A program made the translations under genes and the position numbers. Below are positions 1 through 10,689 of a stretch of DNA of 64,000 nt, one piece after another. Numbering within the stretch: the first letter of the stretch is position 1; every line of letters begins with the position of its first letter. The notes beneath the pieces are model-generated. The model was not told the origin of the DNA, did not search any database, and saw nothing but the letters and a program-made list of their open reading frames with translations. The DNA is from Hyperoodon ampullatus (lineage: Eukaryota; Chordata; Mammalia; Artiodactyla; Ziphiidae). The DNA lies in NCBI GenBank assembly GCA_949752795.1, contig OX457070.1, positions 38,713,185-38,777,184 of the forward strand. The letters run 5' to 3'.

Positions 1-845
1 ATGCTTTGCTTTAAAGCAGAGATGTTTGGAACATGACAAATGGGGAAAAATGTTTTCCACCTGTATGCCCAAGCCTATCTGTGGAGACGCGTAATACACC
101 TCTGTGCAGAGTGTCTAACATATGTGAACATTTCCCCTTTGATGTTGAACCACGGGTCTTAAGTGCGCTCCCCACTGTCCACTTCTACTCTGTGAGTCAA
201 ATTGAAGTTCTTGAAATGGAGCCAATGGCTTTGCTGGAGTGTGAACGTGCTCTCATTCTATAAGAAAGAGTAGCCCAATCCGGGCATTGTGTTTCAGTTT
301 CTTTTATGAAATAAGTCACTTTCTGGGGATTGCTGTTTGCTTTTGAAAGCTGAAGGAGCCAATTTGGGGTCTAAGGGGCTGGAGAGGAAGTCCCCAAATG
401 CTGACAATTGTTTCTTCCTCTGTGTGAGTTTGAAGCTATTGTCCAGACAAGAGAATGTAGGGTCAGTCTGGCCCAATGCAGGGAATTCTGTATTTCAAAC
501 ACACGTCATGTCATCTTCTTTAATTCAGTTGGATGAACCTAAGTGCATAGTGGATTTAAAAACACAAATATAACTCAGTCCCTTTATCGGAGATGATTCA
601 AGAATTGATTAATTTTCATGGAAATAATACATTACTAGCACTTTCCCTCTGACATATGTACTTTCTTAAAGTATGACTGCTTTGTGAATAGAGGATGAAG
701 GAGGATTGCCACTACCATGCTTTCCTTTTGGAGAAACAATCCTACCATCTTGGAAACATCGCAAGGAAACAGTGGTGACATTTCTTGCTTTTAAGAAAAC
801 ATGAACATGGTTTTGACTTTCATATTAGAGGCCAGAGATCCTGAA
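1..845. other. unassigned unique sequence
   Basis: I see no recognisable repeat, RNA gene or exon here. The short open frames at 33-263 and 337-573 have no domain-like composition or splice context and look like chance. The base composition is ordinary for mammalian non-coding DNA. Confidence 0.5.
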
Positions 846-849
846 GTGA

Positions 850-906
850 AATAAACTTCTAATTGAAATAAACTTCTAATAAACGGCTAATAAATAAACT
901 TCTAAT
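850..906. repeat. three copies of a 14-bp AT-rich unit
   Basis: The unit aataaacttctaat occurs at 850-863, 867-880 and 893-906, with spacings of 17 and 26 bp. It looks like local slippage or duplication in otherwise unique DNA, not a known interspersed repeat. Confidence 0.8.
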
Positions 907-1314
907 TCCTTACCTGATTGTGGATGCAGTCAGGAGGGCCAAAAACCCAAAGAGAGGCCCAGGATACCTTCCCAGCATGTCTTCTCTACCCCAGTGGAGA
1001 TGCTGGAAAGGGAAGAATCATCTTTTAAGACACTAGAGTCTTGAAACTCTCTCAGAAATAAAATCAATCAATCTTTCAATCATGAATATATTGGGAGTAC
1101 TTATGTGCCCAAGTCTGTGCTGAGTGCTGGTATTGGTGGCTTACAAAATGTTGTTTTCTCTAATCAAGTTCTGTGTCTCATTGAAGAAGTCAACAAGACG
1201 GTGTGATACATAGAGTTATCTCTCCACTTCCTCTCAGGTAGGGAATTCTTACATTTGGAGAAACTGGTCATGAGGCCCAATTAAGGTAGGCAGTTGAGGT
1301 CTTCATTTCTATTT

Positions 1315-1400
1315 TTATCCTTCTGATATTAACTGAGTGACCACCAAGTGCCTGACACTGTGCCAGGTATTGAGGAAGACACCCATAAGTATAAAAGAGT
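1315..1400 (-). mobile_element. L2 LINE 3'-end fragment
   Basis: The stretch reads as the reverse complement of the L2 3' end: a piece like 'tgcctgacactgtgccagg' followed by a degraded tail. A weaker L2-like piece with the same orientation lies at about 1095-1140. Both are heavily diverged, as expected for this ancient family. Confidence 0.55.
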
Positions 1401-1714
1401 ACCTTGCATCCAAAGATGTGTTGTCTCATTGGAAAAGCATACATGAAATAATTAACTAGCAATGGGAGGTGGTATAGGAGGTGTACACCACAGATGTCCT
1501 AAAGTTGTACAGGAAGGAAATGCCTAATTATGAGGTTGAGAAGACAGTCAATTTTAGCCGACTATTGACTATCAGATTAGGTCCTTAAACTAGTTCTGAA
1601 AGTCTTCTATACAGTCATCCAACTGACAAAAAGAAAAAATCTTCAGCTAAGTTAGCAGATTAGAAAGTAGTGTTAACGAGCCTGTGATGATAAATTGTAA
1701 TAAAATCCCAGCAA

Positions 1715-1930
1715 CAATGCCAGGTGCCATTTATTAAGCTTTTATTCTATGCTAGACATTGTGTGCTGAGTGATCTCCACGTACTATCCAACTTAATCCT
1801 CATTACAACCTTCTGTAATGGGTACTTTTGTTATTCCATTTTACAGATGAGAACATTTAGATTCAGAATGAATTAACTTGCCTAAATTGTAAGTGACAGA
1901 GGTGAGATTCATACCAGATCTGTGATTCCC
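1715..1930 (-). mobile_element. MIR SINE
   Basis: This matches the reverse complement of MIR along most of its length. It runs from a 'ttattaagcttttattctatgct' type 3' end, through 'ttttacagatgagaacat', to the tract ending at the 'cagagtcatgacc' side. It is an ancient tRNA-derived SINE with no coding role. Confidence 0.8.
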
Positions 1931-1934
1931 AGAG

Positions 1935-2870
1935 TCATGACCTGAATGATGAGGGTACACCACCTGGTTCAGTCTCATGTAGCCCAGGTCATTGTAGCTG
2001 GGAAGGGATCTGGCCTCCATAGTTCTGTGGCTCTTTAGCAGCTACGTCTGACTTACGCAGGGTGAGAGCGTAGAGATGCTGGTGCAAATCTGTCTTCCAT
2101 CCTTGGACCAGACCACCAACTTAGCTCTTCTGAGCAATGAGTTTGAGGAAAGAGTGAATGATAATTAAATGACCATAGTATATGGTAGACTGACCTTGAT
2201 TTAGGGGGAAATGGGGCCATCAAAGGGTACAAAAATGAGAACATAAGGTCAGAATGTTTGTCAGTGGAGCTGCAGCTTGTTTGGGGAAACACAGAGGCAT
2301 GGGAGCTTTTTTACACAAAGTCACTAAGAGGCCATGGGGATTTGGGGCTCAGCAGTCATCACAGCTTCTACCAACTTTCTGAGAAAATAATTGTTAATAG
2401 TGAGCTGCCAGCCAATTGTTTAATTTCCCCTTAGGCTAATTGGACTCTGATCACAAACATCCCGTACCTCTGACAAGGATGCCTGTGAGCTCAATGCTGG
2501 GATGAGCCACATCTTGCAATGTCTCGAAGGTGTGAGTGAGGAAGATCAGGAGCAGGTGATGCCTTAGCATTGATCTGAAGCAGCTGTTACCTTCAATTGC
2601 TGCCTCTGCTGTTTTCCAGGGGGTGGGGGAGCTGTCAGGGCCCTCATAGAAAGTTGTTGTCACCCTCAGCTCCTGGGAAGATCAATGAGCCCTGTTCATG
2701 GTTGGGTTTTGTGGGTTCTTGAAAACAACTTCATGACAAAATGTGCTTCCCAGTTTTCATCAAGCGCTCCAAACATCCAGTATGGTAATAAGTATCAATC
2801 CAATCCAAAGACTAAAAAGATCTGATCAAATGCTTAATAGATGTCTACAACTGGGTTCATGACTTGAAGT
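1935..2870. other. unassigned unique sequence
   Basis: No confident repeat or gene was found. Short frames at 2053-2292 and 2451-2663 (minus) have no recognisable domain. The segment lies between two MIR elements. Confidence 0.45.
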
Positions 2871-2871
2871 A

Positions 2872-2936
2872 ATAGAACAGTGACGAGCTGTGTGACTTTG
2901 AGCAAATTACTTAACCTCTCTGAGCCTCAGTTTTCT
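2872..2936 (+). mobile_element. MIR SINE, left half (split)
   Basis: It contains the MIR core 'gtgtgactttgagcaaatta' continuing to the 'ctctctgagcctcag' motif. The element is interrupted by an L1 insertion at 2937-3679 and resumes at 3680, with the target sequence duplicated at the break. Confidence 0.85.
2919..2936. repeat. target-site duplication, left copy
   Basis: The 18-bp word tctgagcctcagttttct occurs here and exactly again at 3680-3697, on the other side of the L1 fragment. Both copies lie inside the MIR, which proves that the L1 inserted into it. Confidence 0.9.
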
Positions 2937-3679
2937 TTCTTTTTTCTCGAAGTATAGCTGATTTACAATGTTGTGTTAGTTTCTGATGTACAGCAAATGA
3001 TTTAGTTATACATATATATATTTTTTCATATTCTTTTCCATTATAATGTATTACAAGATATTGAATATAATTCCCTGTGCTGTAGGACCTTGTTGTTTAT
3101 CTATTTTATATATAGTAGTTTGTATGCGCTAATCCCAGACTTCTAATTTATCCCCCCCGCCAACCTTCCCCCTTTGGTAACCATAAGTTTGTCTTCTATG
3201 TCTGTGAGTCTGTTTCTGTTTTGTAAGTAAAAGTTCATTTGTACTGTTTTAGATTCCACATATAAGTGATATCACATGATATTTGTTTTTCTTTGTCTGA
3301 CTTACTTCATTTAGTAAGATGATCTCTAGGTCCATCCACGTTGCTGCAAATGGCATTCTTTTATTCTTTTTTTTATGGCTGAGTAGCATTTCATTATATA
3401 TATATATATATATATATATACCACATCTTCTTTATCCATTCAAGTGTTTATGGACATTTAGGTTGCTTTCATGTCTTGGCTATTGTAAATAGTGCTGTAA
3501 TAGATACATTGGGGTGCATGTATCTTTTTGAACTAGAGTTTTCTCCAGATATATGCCCAGGAGTGGGATTGCTGCATCATAAGGTAACTCTATTTTTGGT
3601 TTTTTCAGGAACCTCCGTACTGTTTTCCATAGTGGCTGCACCAGTTTACATTCCCACCAACAGTGTAGGAGGATTCCCT
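2937..3679 (-). mobile_element. L1 3'-end fragment inserted in MIR
   Basis: This is a 5'-truncated L1 in minus orientation. Its 3' UTR is at the left ('agctgatttacaatgttgtg') and it continues into the ORF2 C-terminal region ('ccatagtggctgcaccagtt') at the right. A pure (AT)n run lies at about 3397-3420. It is flanked by the exact 18-bp duplication at 2919-2936 and 3680-3697. The short right-end piece ggattccc may be untemplated. The frame at 3476-3736 is antisense to L1 ORF2 and is not a gene. Confidence 0.9.
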
Positions 3680-3800
3680 TCTGAGCCTCAGTTTTCTCTT
3701 CTCAGGAAAAAGGGTAATGATATTACCTGCCTGTAAGGGCTGTTGAGAGCATTAAATTAGGCAATTCATGTAAAGAACTCAGCACTGTCAGCTTTGGTAA
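3680..3800 (+). mobile_element. MIR SINE, right half (split)
   Basis: This is the continuation of the MIR begun at 2872. It repeats the duplicated target word and then carries the typical 'ctgttgagagcattaaatta' and 'catgtaaagaactcagcact' 3' region. Confidence 0.85.
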
Positions 3801-3824
3801 GTCCCTCTGAAAACAAGGCTCCTT

Positions 3825-4960
3825 TTGTTTTCCAATGAGAAAATCCATGGAGTAATCCCAGAAGTTGTAATCCCATGGTCAATTCTCAGTTCTCTCCTTG
3901 AGTTTGATTTTAGGAGCAGGGACATGGTTCACATAAAGACATCACATAGAGTTATGGAAAGCTGTCCATTTTTCAAGAAGTTTTTAATATTTTTAGTTAA
4001 ACATGATGCTTAGATGTGGGTCCTTGGCTCTTGTCTCTTGATTCAGAGTCCTATCCAGTGTCCTCTTATAGAACAACCCCACAGCTTGTTTGTCCACCTC
4101 CATCAGTGGGCAGGTACCACAAGTATCTGTATCTGCAGTGCCACTAGATGCCCTGCCATCCATACCTCTCCAGGACCTATAGACACTCCAGCTCTCAGGA
4201 GCCCTGGGCATTCATGTGAGTTTTAAGTGTGAGCAGTTTCCAGAAAGCCAAGATGGTGTGTCGGGTTAAGACTCCCGTGCCTTTCTCTTGGATTCATTAT
4301 AGGCTCTGGTGAGAAAACAGGCAGTTAATATGCAGAGTTCCTGTGCTTAAGACACTGAGAGTGTGTATATGTATATATATTTTTTCTCTACACTTTAAAA
4401 ATACATATAAATGTAACAGTCTTCTTTGCTCATAATGAACAAAATGTCCAAAGTAGTGCTTAAAATACATTTTGAACAAACAGAAGCTGCATCTGGAAAC
4501 ATGGTTAGTGGGAAGTACAACTGTTTGGAGGGGTTTAGTTTTTTTTCCTTTTCCTAAGCAAAGGCTCTGAAAAGTTCATTTTATATCAGAACAGCTTTTT
4601 CTCGAACCTGTTTTAAAGTTAATTATCAAAATCTTGCATCTTCTATCTCTTGCCTATGGATCCCTGCTGGGTTTGTTGTTTCGCTTTCCTTGGGAAAGAG
4701 TCGCTCTATAGAAGATCATCTACATGATGTCACAGTCCAGGGACTCTAACCGTCCTAGCTAATCAGCTTAGAACATCAGTACCTCCTTAATGTGGGATTT
4801 GGGACCTTCTGGATGCAGGGCGAAGAGCTGAACTAGTCTGCAAGCACGTCACTTTTTTCTTTTGCTTTAAGCAAGAATAATTTGCCTTTTTCCTCTCATC
4901 GTTCTCCCTTGTTGTTTTGCCCCTGAAAACTGTGCAGCAAAAGCAACCTCCAGGGTGGAC
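3825..4960. other. unassigned unique sequence
   Basis: No exon, RNA gene or repeat could be assigned. An AT-rich patch lies near 4365-4410. The overlapping frames at 3993-4211 and 4014-4226 lie on opposite strands and lack domain signals. Confidence 0.45.
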
Positions 4961-4974
4961 ACTAAATCTTCTGA

Positions 4975-5310
4975 TGCAGGCAGAGCAGTGATAACATCTG
5001 AACTGAGGGTGCTTTTCCGGGGCACGCTTGACAGATGTAGCAGGGCCTTTTAGGATTTAGTGCTGGAGCATATCTATTACCCGCGCCGCAGCACAGCGTG
5101 ACGGGAGCTGTGTGGTAATCTCCCATGAATTCTGTCTGACTTATCAGAGCGGCTGAGCAGGTCGCTGTAGGATGCAGAGGCTCTGCAGCCAGGTGGGGAA
5201 AGGCAGACCTTCGGCTGGAAGCTCTTTGAACTCTCTTCTCTGGGCACGTTTCGCAGGTGGGCTTCTTTCCGCCCTGGAACGGCTCCTCCCCAGGCCCCTT
5301 TTGCTTTTGG
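4975..5310. promoter_or_regulatory. CpG-bearing stretch, candidate cis-regulatory element
   Basis: Roughly a dozen CpG dinucleotides cluster here (for example around 5080-5105, 5150-5165 and 5245-5275), in a window where CpG is otherwise rare. A GATA-type site (cttatcag) lies near 5139-5146. The stretch is not a repeat I recognise. CpG retention can mark a conserved or unmethylated element, but it can also be chance. A 124-codon minus frame (4962-5336) spans it without recognisable domains. This is inference from composition only. Confidence 0.3.
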
Positions 5311-5479
5311 AGATAGCATGGCAAATTTGCTTTCACCCCACTGGCTTCTGAGTGTACAGTTTCAAGAGCCCAAATTTAATTTCTAATATGGCTAATAAGG
5401 CCAAAGTGCTTGCTTTAATGGAGTGGCAGGCTGCCTGGGTCTTTGACAGGGGGAAGTAAATATGATACATGCTAAGATT

Positions 5480-5592
5480 TCTTTCCTCCTTCCCTCCCTC
5501 CCTTATTTCTCTCTGTCCTTTCCTCCCTCCTTCCTGCCATCCTGCCTTCCTTCTCTTTTTCTCTCTCTCTCTCTTCCCTTCTCCCTTCATCT
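5480..5592 (+). repeat. pyrimidine-rich (CTTCC/CT)n tract
   Basis: This is low-complexity C/T sequence with runs such as 'ctccctccctccc' and a (CT)n core at about 5560-5573. Open frames on both strands over it (5333-5590 minus, 5469-5702 plus) are products of the skewed composition. Confidence 0.9.
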
Positions 5593-5599
5593 CTGGCTC

Positions 5600-6268
5600 T
5601 GACAGAGGCCCAGCTTCTCCACAGATACAGCTGAATGGTGTCTGCCCCCAGCTCCTACCCCACGAGCCTCATTTGCTTCTACCAGAAGGTGCTCTTGGGT
5701 GACTCCATCCTCCTCTGCTCTAACAATTACCTTGGCATTTTATAAAAATACCAAGATTGATCACAAACACCAAATTGTTTAGATCACAGATTAAAATTTA
5801 ATTTTGGAGTTTTGCTCTAGGGTTAGAATCAGCTTCAGAGTCTGTGTCGCACAGGAGGTGCTGTAATTTGTTTTAAGGATAAGGCCTTCGGGCAGCTGTG
5901 CATAAAATGAGCATGATTCCTTATTCCCACGGTTGATTTTTGAATGGGAGTGCAATTAGAATTTTTTCACCCAGAAGCACATACAGTCAGAGCAAAGATA
6001 ATACCTTGAATACATATTCAGCCTAGGAGACCTCTCCTGGAAATTTATTTATTGTTCACCAAGTCCTAATGCAAAGAGATCCATGCTTCCCTTAACACCA
6101 ATAAACTCACCCTTTAATTTGAAGTCTGGTGTGTTCATAGAGACTCTAGCAGTGTCCTTGTTATTATCAAGTGAGTCTTCAATGATGAATTTTAGTGTCA
6201 TAGATATGTGCAACTGGTTACTTTTCTTTGCAGAAGAGAACCTACTAGAAGCCAATGGATTCAGAAAC
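5600..6268. other. unassigned unique sequence
   Basis: No repeat is recognised. 5730-5960 is AT-rich with several homeodomain-like cores (taatt), but nothing specific enough to call a site. Frames at 6049-6255 (minus) and 6083-6361 (plus) overlap on opposite strands and are not supported as genes. Confidence 0.4.
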
Positions 6269-6567
6269 TCAATGGCTGCAGAGGTTTTCCTGCCATGCCG
6301 GGGAGCCCACTCCCAAGTGGCATCGAGCAGCCACCTCCCTCATAGAACTGTGTGCAGATAATATTTTTTTCTGAGTAACAGTGCTGACCACATTTGTCTC
6401 CGCGGAGAGGATGTCGAAATCAATGTCCACAGAGAACTCGTGTAACCTCGGAAGCAGAGCTGATCTTCTCTTGGTCATTTGGAGGCCATGCTCACTGAAA
6501 ATGGAATCTGGCTCCACTGACTGGTCACTGTATGTTGTGGGGACAGCTCCACTGGGCTTTGCGTTAA
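6269..6567 (-). other. open minus-strand frame, possible exon remnant
   Basis: On the minus strand an open frame of about 100 codons runs from just after a stop near 6570 down to 6269. Its central part has protein-like composition (acidic and hydrophobic residues alternating, for example HEFSVDIDFDILSAET) and contains CpGs. I do not recognise the protein. A weak pyrimidine run precedes possible AG acceptors near 6550, but I find no good GT donor. It could be a decayed exon, an unlisted exon, or chance. The ATG-less frame continues past any plausible exon end. Confidence 0.2.
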
Positions 6568-6569
6568 AA

Positions 6570-7470
6570 GTAGGGACTCACACATATCTTGCTGATGAAT
6601 ATTCTAGCACAAGCATCTATCTGTTTATCTCTCTCTGTGTCTCTCTCATTAACATATTTCTTTTAAGGCGTAGAGTCTCCAGAGTCTATGTTCCTTGAGG
6701 AGGGTTTCTTTCTGGAAATCAAGGTCTTAGAAAATCTATATTATTTAGGATTTCCAAAATTGAAAGTCTGTATACATTTTTTGGGGGAAGAAACTCATTT
6801 CAGTGAGGTCTGTGGTTTGAGTAAATATGTAACATCCCTGCCCCATCCTTTCGTTGTCTTAAAATGTACCTTATAGACTATTTGGTGCCACTTTCTGAAG
6901 GAAGTTTGAGACCATCAATTGAACAATCACCTTCTCTCTTTCCGGACCCCCTTCACTCCTACCTCAGCGAACTCATCAAGCTGAGTTTCGTTTTATGTCA
7001 GGCAATATCTTAAATACAGTTTTGTTTATGAAATTATAATACATTTGGATATGATATTGACATTGATAGGCACAAAAGGCACTTAATAATAACCAGGTCT
7101 AGAGAATACAAATCCACACCAACCCTCCTTTATTGAACACAAAAACACTCAAAGTAAATGGCCGCTGAAGGCATTTTTGGCTCTATTGTATGTGATGGGG
7201 TGATTTTTCAGTCAAACAGGCAGCCTATGTATTGAACGTTGGTGGTTGACCAGCCGACTTGGTCCAAATGTTCCAGTTGGCAGTGCAGTGGAACAGATAG
7301 GAAGAGTTGGTGTAGCTTTGGAGCCAGAGAGCATGTGGCCTGGGTGACTCTTACACAGGCTGTTAAAGAGATGAACACCCTTTTGTGGGCTAGATCCCTG
7401 TTCTCCCAGAGATGCTGAATTGGTGGGAGGGTGGCAGTCAGTCAGTTGAAGACCCTTGTGTTATTACTAC
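6570..7470. other. unassigned unique sequence
   Basis: I see no confident gene or repeat. It holds ordinary unique sequence with short chance frames (6688-6876). Confidence 0.4.
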
Positions 7471-7479
7471 CTTTTCCTT

Positions 7480-7650
7480 GGAAATCAAAACCCCGAAGCA
7501 CTTTGCTCATTCTTCAAAACCTACTCCCTCAAGGTCTCACTCCTTCATGCAGCATTCCTAATAAACCTAATTCTCATTTTACTTGTACCCTTTCTGATTT
7601 CTCCTAGAATTCAGAAAATGTCAAGCTTTGTAGCATCTGATTATTTAAAA
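7480..7650 (+). mobile_element. L2 LINE fragment
   Basis: It reads like the L2 3' region: 'ctcattcttcaaaacctact', then 'cttcatgcagcattcctaat' and 'ctttctgatttctcctagaa'. It is diverged. The frame at 7456-7884 runs across this fragment into the following L1 and is not a gene. Confidence 0.55.
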
Positions 7651-7659
7651 ATTTTTTCT

Positions 7660-8181
7660 ATGCATATACGTCATTTGCACATTTTTTTCCCTTTTTTTGC
7701 AAATTTGAAGTCTCATTTCTTTGTAAACCGTTTTGTTTTTCTTAAGAACGTACTTTGGGTATCTTTCCACATCAGTAAATATCCTTCTACAGTGTCACTC
7801 TTATTGGCTCATAGTGTTCTAGTGTTTGGCTACAACAAACATCATTTAACCAATCTCCCCAGTGTTGGATATTTGGTAATTTAGTTTTTGTCTTTGATCC
7901 AAGGTTATTATACCACACCTTACTGTGTATAAATCTTTGTGTACTTCCTTGATTATTTTCATAGAATATGTTTCTAGAAGTAGAATAGCTAAATCAAGGA
8001 GTATTTAAAATTTTTAGTGCTTTTGAACAGTTTTGTCAAATTGTCCAACAGAATGATTCTGCCAGTTTATACTCCCACCAGTTGTTATGTATGAGAATGA
8101 TATTTTTGTCTTAACACCTTCTACGTTGTCCTTTAAAAAAAATTAGTAATAAGTTTAGAGGCGAAAATTGTTTTTTGCATT
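7660..8181 (-). mobile_element. old L1 (L1M-like) fragment
   Basis: This is an antisense L1 3' region, with landmarks such as 'tttctagaagtagaatagct', 'cagtttatactcccaccagt' and the preceding 'tctttccacatcagtaaata'. It is much more diverged than the two L1 ends that follow and was their host. Confidence 0.65.
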
Positions 8182-8584
8182 TTGGCTTGCATCTTCTTTT
8201 ATTTATTTTTAAAATTTATTTTTATTTATCTTTTTTTTGAATTTTGTTTTATTTTTTATACAGCAGGTTCTTATTAGTTATCTATTTTATACATATTAGT
8301 ATATACATGTCAATCCCAACCTCCCAATTCATCCCACCCGCCCACCCCCCTGCCACTTTCCCCCCTTGGTGTCCATACATTTGTTCTCTACATCTGTATC
8401 TCTATTTCTGCCCTGCAAACAGGTTCATCTGTACCATTTTTCTAGGTTCCACATATATGCATTAATATATGATATTTATTCTTCTCTTTCTGACTTACTT
8501 CACTCTGTATGACAGTCTCTAGATCCATCCACGTCTCTACAAATGACCCAATTTCATTCCTTTTTATGGCTGAGTAATATTCCA
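8182..8584 (-). mobile_element. L1 3' end (acagcaggttc type)
   Basis: This 5'-truncated L1 in minus orientation shows the 3' UTR motif 'tacagcaggttcttattagt', the C-rich block near 8330-8365, and the ORF2 C-terminal antisense 'gacttacttcactctgtatg'. Similar words flank it: tttggcttgcatcttctt (about 8182) and tttggcttgcttcttctt (about 8585), an imperfect target duplication. This 3' UTR type matches the two large L1s in the window. Confidence 0.9.
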
Positions 8585-8643
8585 TTTGGCTTGCTTCTTC
8601 TTAAATTCTTTTAGTTTTCCTTAGAATCTGTGTTTGGTGTCAT

Positions 8644-8657
8644 TCTCTAGTTGTTCT
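8644..8657. repeat. target-site duplication, left copy
   Basis: The 14-bp word tctctagttgttct occurs here and exactly again at 8893-8906, bracketing the second L1 3' end. Confidence 0.9.
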
Positions 8658-8892
8658 TTTTTTTTTTCTTCCCTTCCTCTTTTGTTCTATTTTTTTTAAC
8701 ATCTTTATTGGAGTATAATTGCTTTACAATGTTGTCTTAGTTTCTGCTATATAACAAAGTGAATCAGCTATATGTATACATATATCCCCATATCCCCTCC
8801 CTCTTGTGTCTCCCTCCCACCCTCCCTATCCCACCCCCTAGGTGGTCACAAAGCACGGAGCTGATCTCCCTGTGCTATGCAGCTGCTTCCCA
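8658..8892 (-). mobile_element. L1 3' end (second 3' UTR type)
   Basis: This is a short, 5'-truncated L1 in minus orientation. It starts with a long T run and continues 'atctttattggagtataatt', then the C-rich block and 'aagcacggagctgatctccc'. Its 3' UTR differs from the neighbouring L1, so a different L1 lineage produced it. An exact 14-bp duplication flanks it. Confidence 0.92.
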
Positions 8893-9119
8893 TCTCTAGT
8901 TGTTCTGTTTTGCATGGTGATGTTCTTTAACTCCTGGGCATAGGGGCTGTGTTTTCCATTTCTTAAAATAGGAAGCATAGCACTGAGATGTGGTAGGTAC
9001 TTTATGAATTCTTATTCAATTGAATTAATTTGAAATTGAAGAAGAGATTAAAGCCCTATATCTCTTTCATGGTTTTGATAGTTCAGAAATTGGGGAGAAA
9101 TTTGGGAGAAGGATTAAAA

Positions 9120-9600
9120 GTGAATGAATTTCCATTAGAAATTAGAAAAATGTAAGATATCAAACAAAAGCAAGTTTGAGAGGATGTGGGTCAGTAAAAT
9201 CTCTTACACTTTGCTAGTGGTACAGCTGCTCAAGAAAATCATTTGGCTCTGTCTCATAAGGTGAACATTTGCCCACCCTATGACCTAGCAAACCCACCTC
9301 TAGAAAAACTCTTGCACATATTCATGAATCTTCATAGCTGTCCTTCTCAGCCCACCAAAAATATGGAAATAACTTGAATGTCCATCATCAAGAAAATGGA
9401 TAAATACACTCTGTTATACAGTGGAATACAATATATGTTACAACATGGATAAATCTTGCAGAATAATACTGAATAAAAACAGTAAGTTTCAGAAAACCAC
9501 ACATAGTATAATACTGTTTTTTTTTTAGTTCTCAAGAGTGAGCACAACAAGCTTAAGCTTACACACATTTGTGGTAAAACCAGTCTTAAAAAAAAAAAGC
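9120..9600 (+). mobile_element. old L1 fragment, plus strand
   Basis: This is a diverged L1 ORF2 C-terminal and 3' region: 'atcaagaaaatggataaata', 'cagtggaatacaata' and 'caacatggataaatcttgca' are L1-type landmarks. It ends near an A-rich run at 9588-9600. The minus frame at 9347-9850 spans this and the next SINE and is artefactual. Confidence 0.65.
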
Positions 9601-9619
9601 AATAAAAATTAGGACTGTG

Positions 9620-9826
9620 GGGGCTTCCCTGGTGGTGCAGTGGTTGAGAGTCCGCCTGCTGATGCAGGGGACACGGGTTCATGCCCCGGTCCGGGAAGAT
9701 CCCACATGCCACGGAGCAGCTAGGCCTGTGAGCCATGGCTGCTGAGCCTGCGTGTCTGGAGCCTGTGCTTCGCAGCGGGAGAGGCCACAATGGTGAGAGG
9801 CCCGTGTACCGCAAAAAAAAAAAAAA
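9620..9826 (+). mobile_element. CHR-type SINE, compact form
   Basis: This tRNA-Glu-derived SINE has a 5' tRNA part 'cttccctggtggtgcagtgg', a box-B-like 'gacacgggttcatgccc', the family body, and an A tail at 9813-9826. It sits between two old L1 fragments. I could not find a clean target duplication. Confidence 0.95.
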
Positions 9827-9829
9827 GGA

Positions 9830-10325
9830 GATACAGTGGATATCTACCAAGGAATATTACTCAACCATTAAAAAAGAATGAAACCTTGCTAGTTGCAGCA
9901 ACATGGATGGACCTGGAGGATATTTTGCTTAGTGAAATAAGTCAGAGAAAGACAAATGATTTCACTTATGTGTGAAATCTGAAAAACAAATGAACGAGCA
10001 AAACAAAACAGAAATAGACTCACAGAGACAGAGAACAAACTGGTGGTTGCCAGAGGAGAGAGGGGTGGGGAGACAAACAAAATATGTGAAACGGGTTAAA
10101 TGGTATAAACTTCCAGCTATAAAATAAGTCAGGGGGATGTAATGAACAGAATAGGGAAGTTAGTCAGTAATATTGTAACAATTTTGTATGGTGACAGATG
10201 GTAATTAGGTTTATTGTGGTGATCATTTCATAATGTGTAAAAATATTGAATCACTATTAGTGCTTAGTTTCAGGTGAAACTAATGTAATATTGTATGTTA
10301 GTTGTAATTCAATAAAAAGAAGAAA
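9830..10325 (+). mobile_element. old L1 3' end, plus strand
   Basis: It carries ORF2 C-terminal landmarks 'gaatattactcaaccattaa', 'acatggatggacctggagga' and 'aaataagtcagagaaagaca', then the 3' UTR 'aactggtggttgccagagga'. It ends in a degraded A-rich tail near 10310-10325. Its divergence suggests an L1M-grade element older than the two large L1s. Confidence 0.85.
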
Positions 10326-10384
10326 TTTGTGCTAATTTTGCTGTTACACCTCAAACTGCAAAAGTTATGGCCACAGTGCATGTT

Positions 10385-10680
10385 AAATGCTTAGTTAAAA
10401 TAAAAAAGGCATTATATTTCTATAATAAGATATACAGAGAGAGAAAGAGACCACATTCACATAACTTTTATTACAGTATATTTTTATAATTGCTTTATTT
10501 TATTATTAGTTATTGCAGCTAATCTCTTATTGTTCCTAATTTATAAATTAAAGTTTATCATAGTTATGTATGTATAGGAAAAACATATATATATAGGGTT
10601 TGGTACTGAAATCTGCAGTTTTAGGCCTTCACTGGGGGTCTTGGAACAAATCCCCCATTGTACTCAATGTGACATTATTG
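10385..10680 (-). mobile_element. MER2/Tigger-family DNA transposon fragment
   Basis: It contains hallmark pieces 'gagaccacattcacataact', 'ttctaatttataaa'-like 'cctaatttataaattaaagt', 'gtatgtataggaaaaacata' and the terminal-side 'cactgggggtcttggaacaa'. Its terminal end faces right and is degraded. This is a non-autonomous TcMar-Tigger element with no transposase. Confidence 0.85.
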
Positions 10681-10689
10681 ACTGTTGTT

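Noticed and set aside
4962..5336. 124-codon minus open frame over the CpG cluster
   Set aside because: No domain, and a second frame (5077-5319) is also open, so openness reflects composition. I keep only the regulatory hypothesis.
9347..9850. 167-codon minus open frame
   Set aside because: It is the antisense of an old L1 fragment joined to a CHR SINE; the recurrent SINE-derived peptide is seen at every SINE copy.
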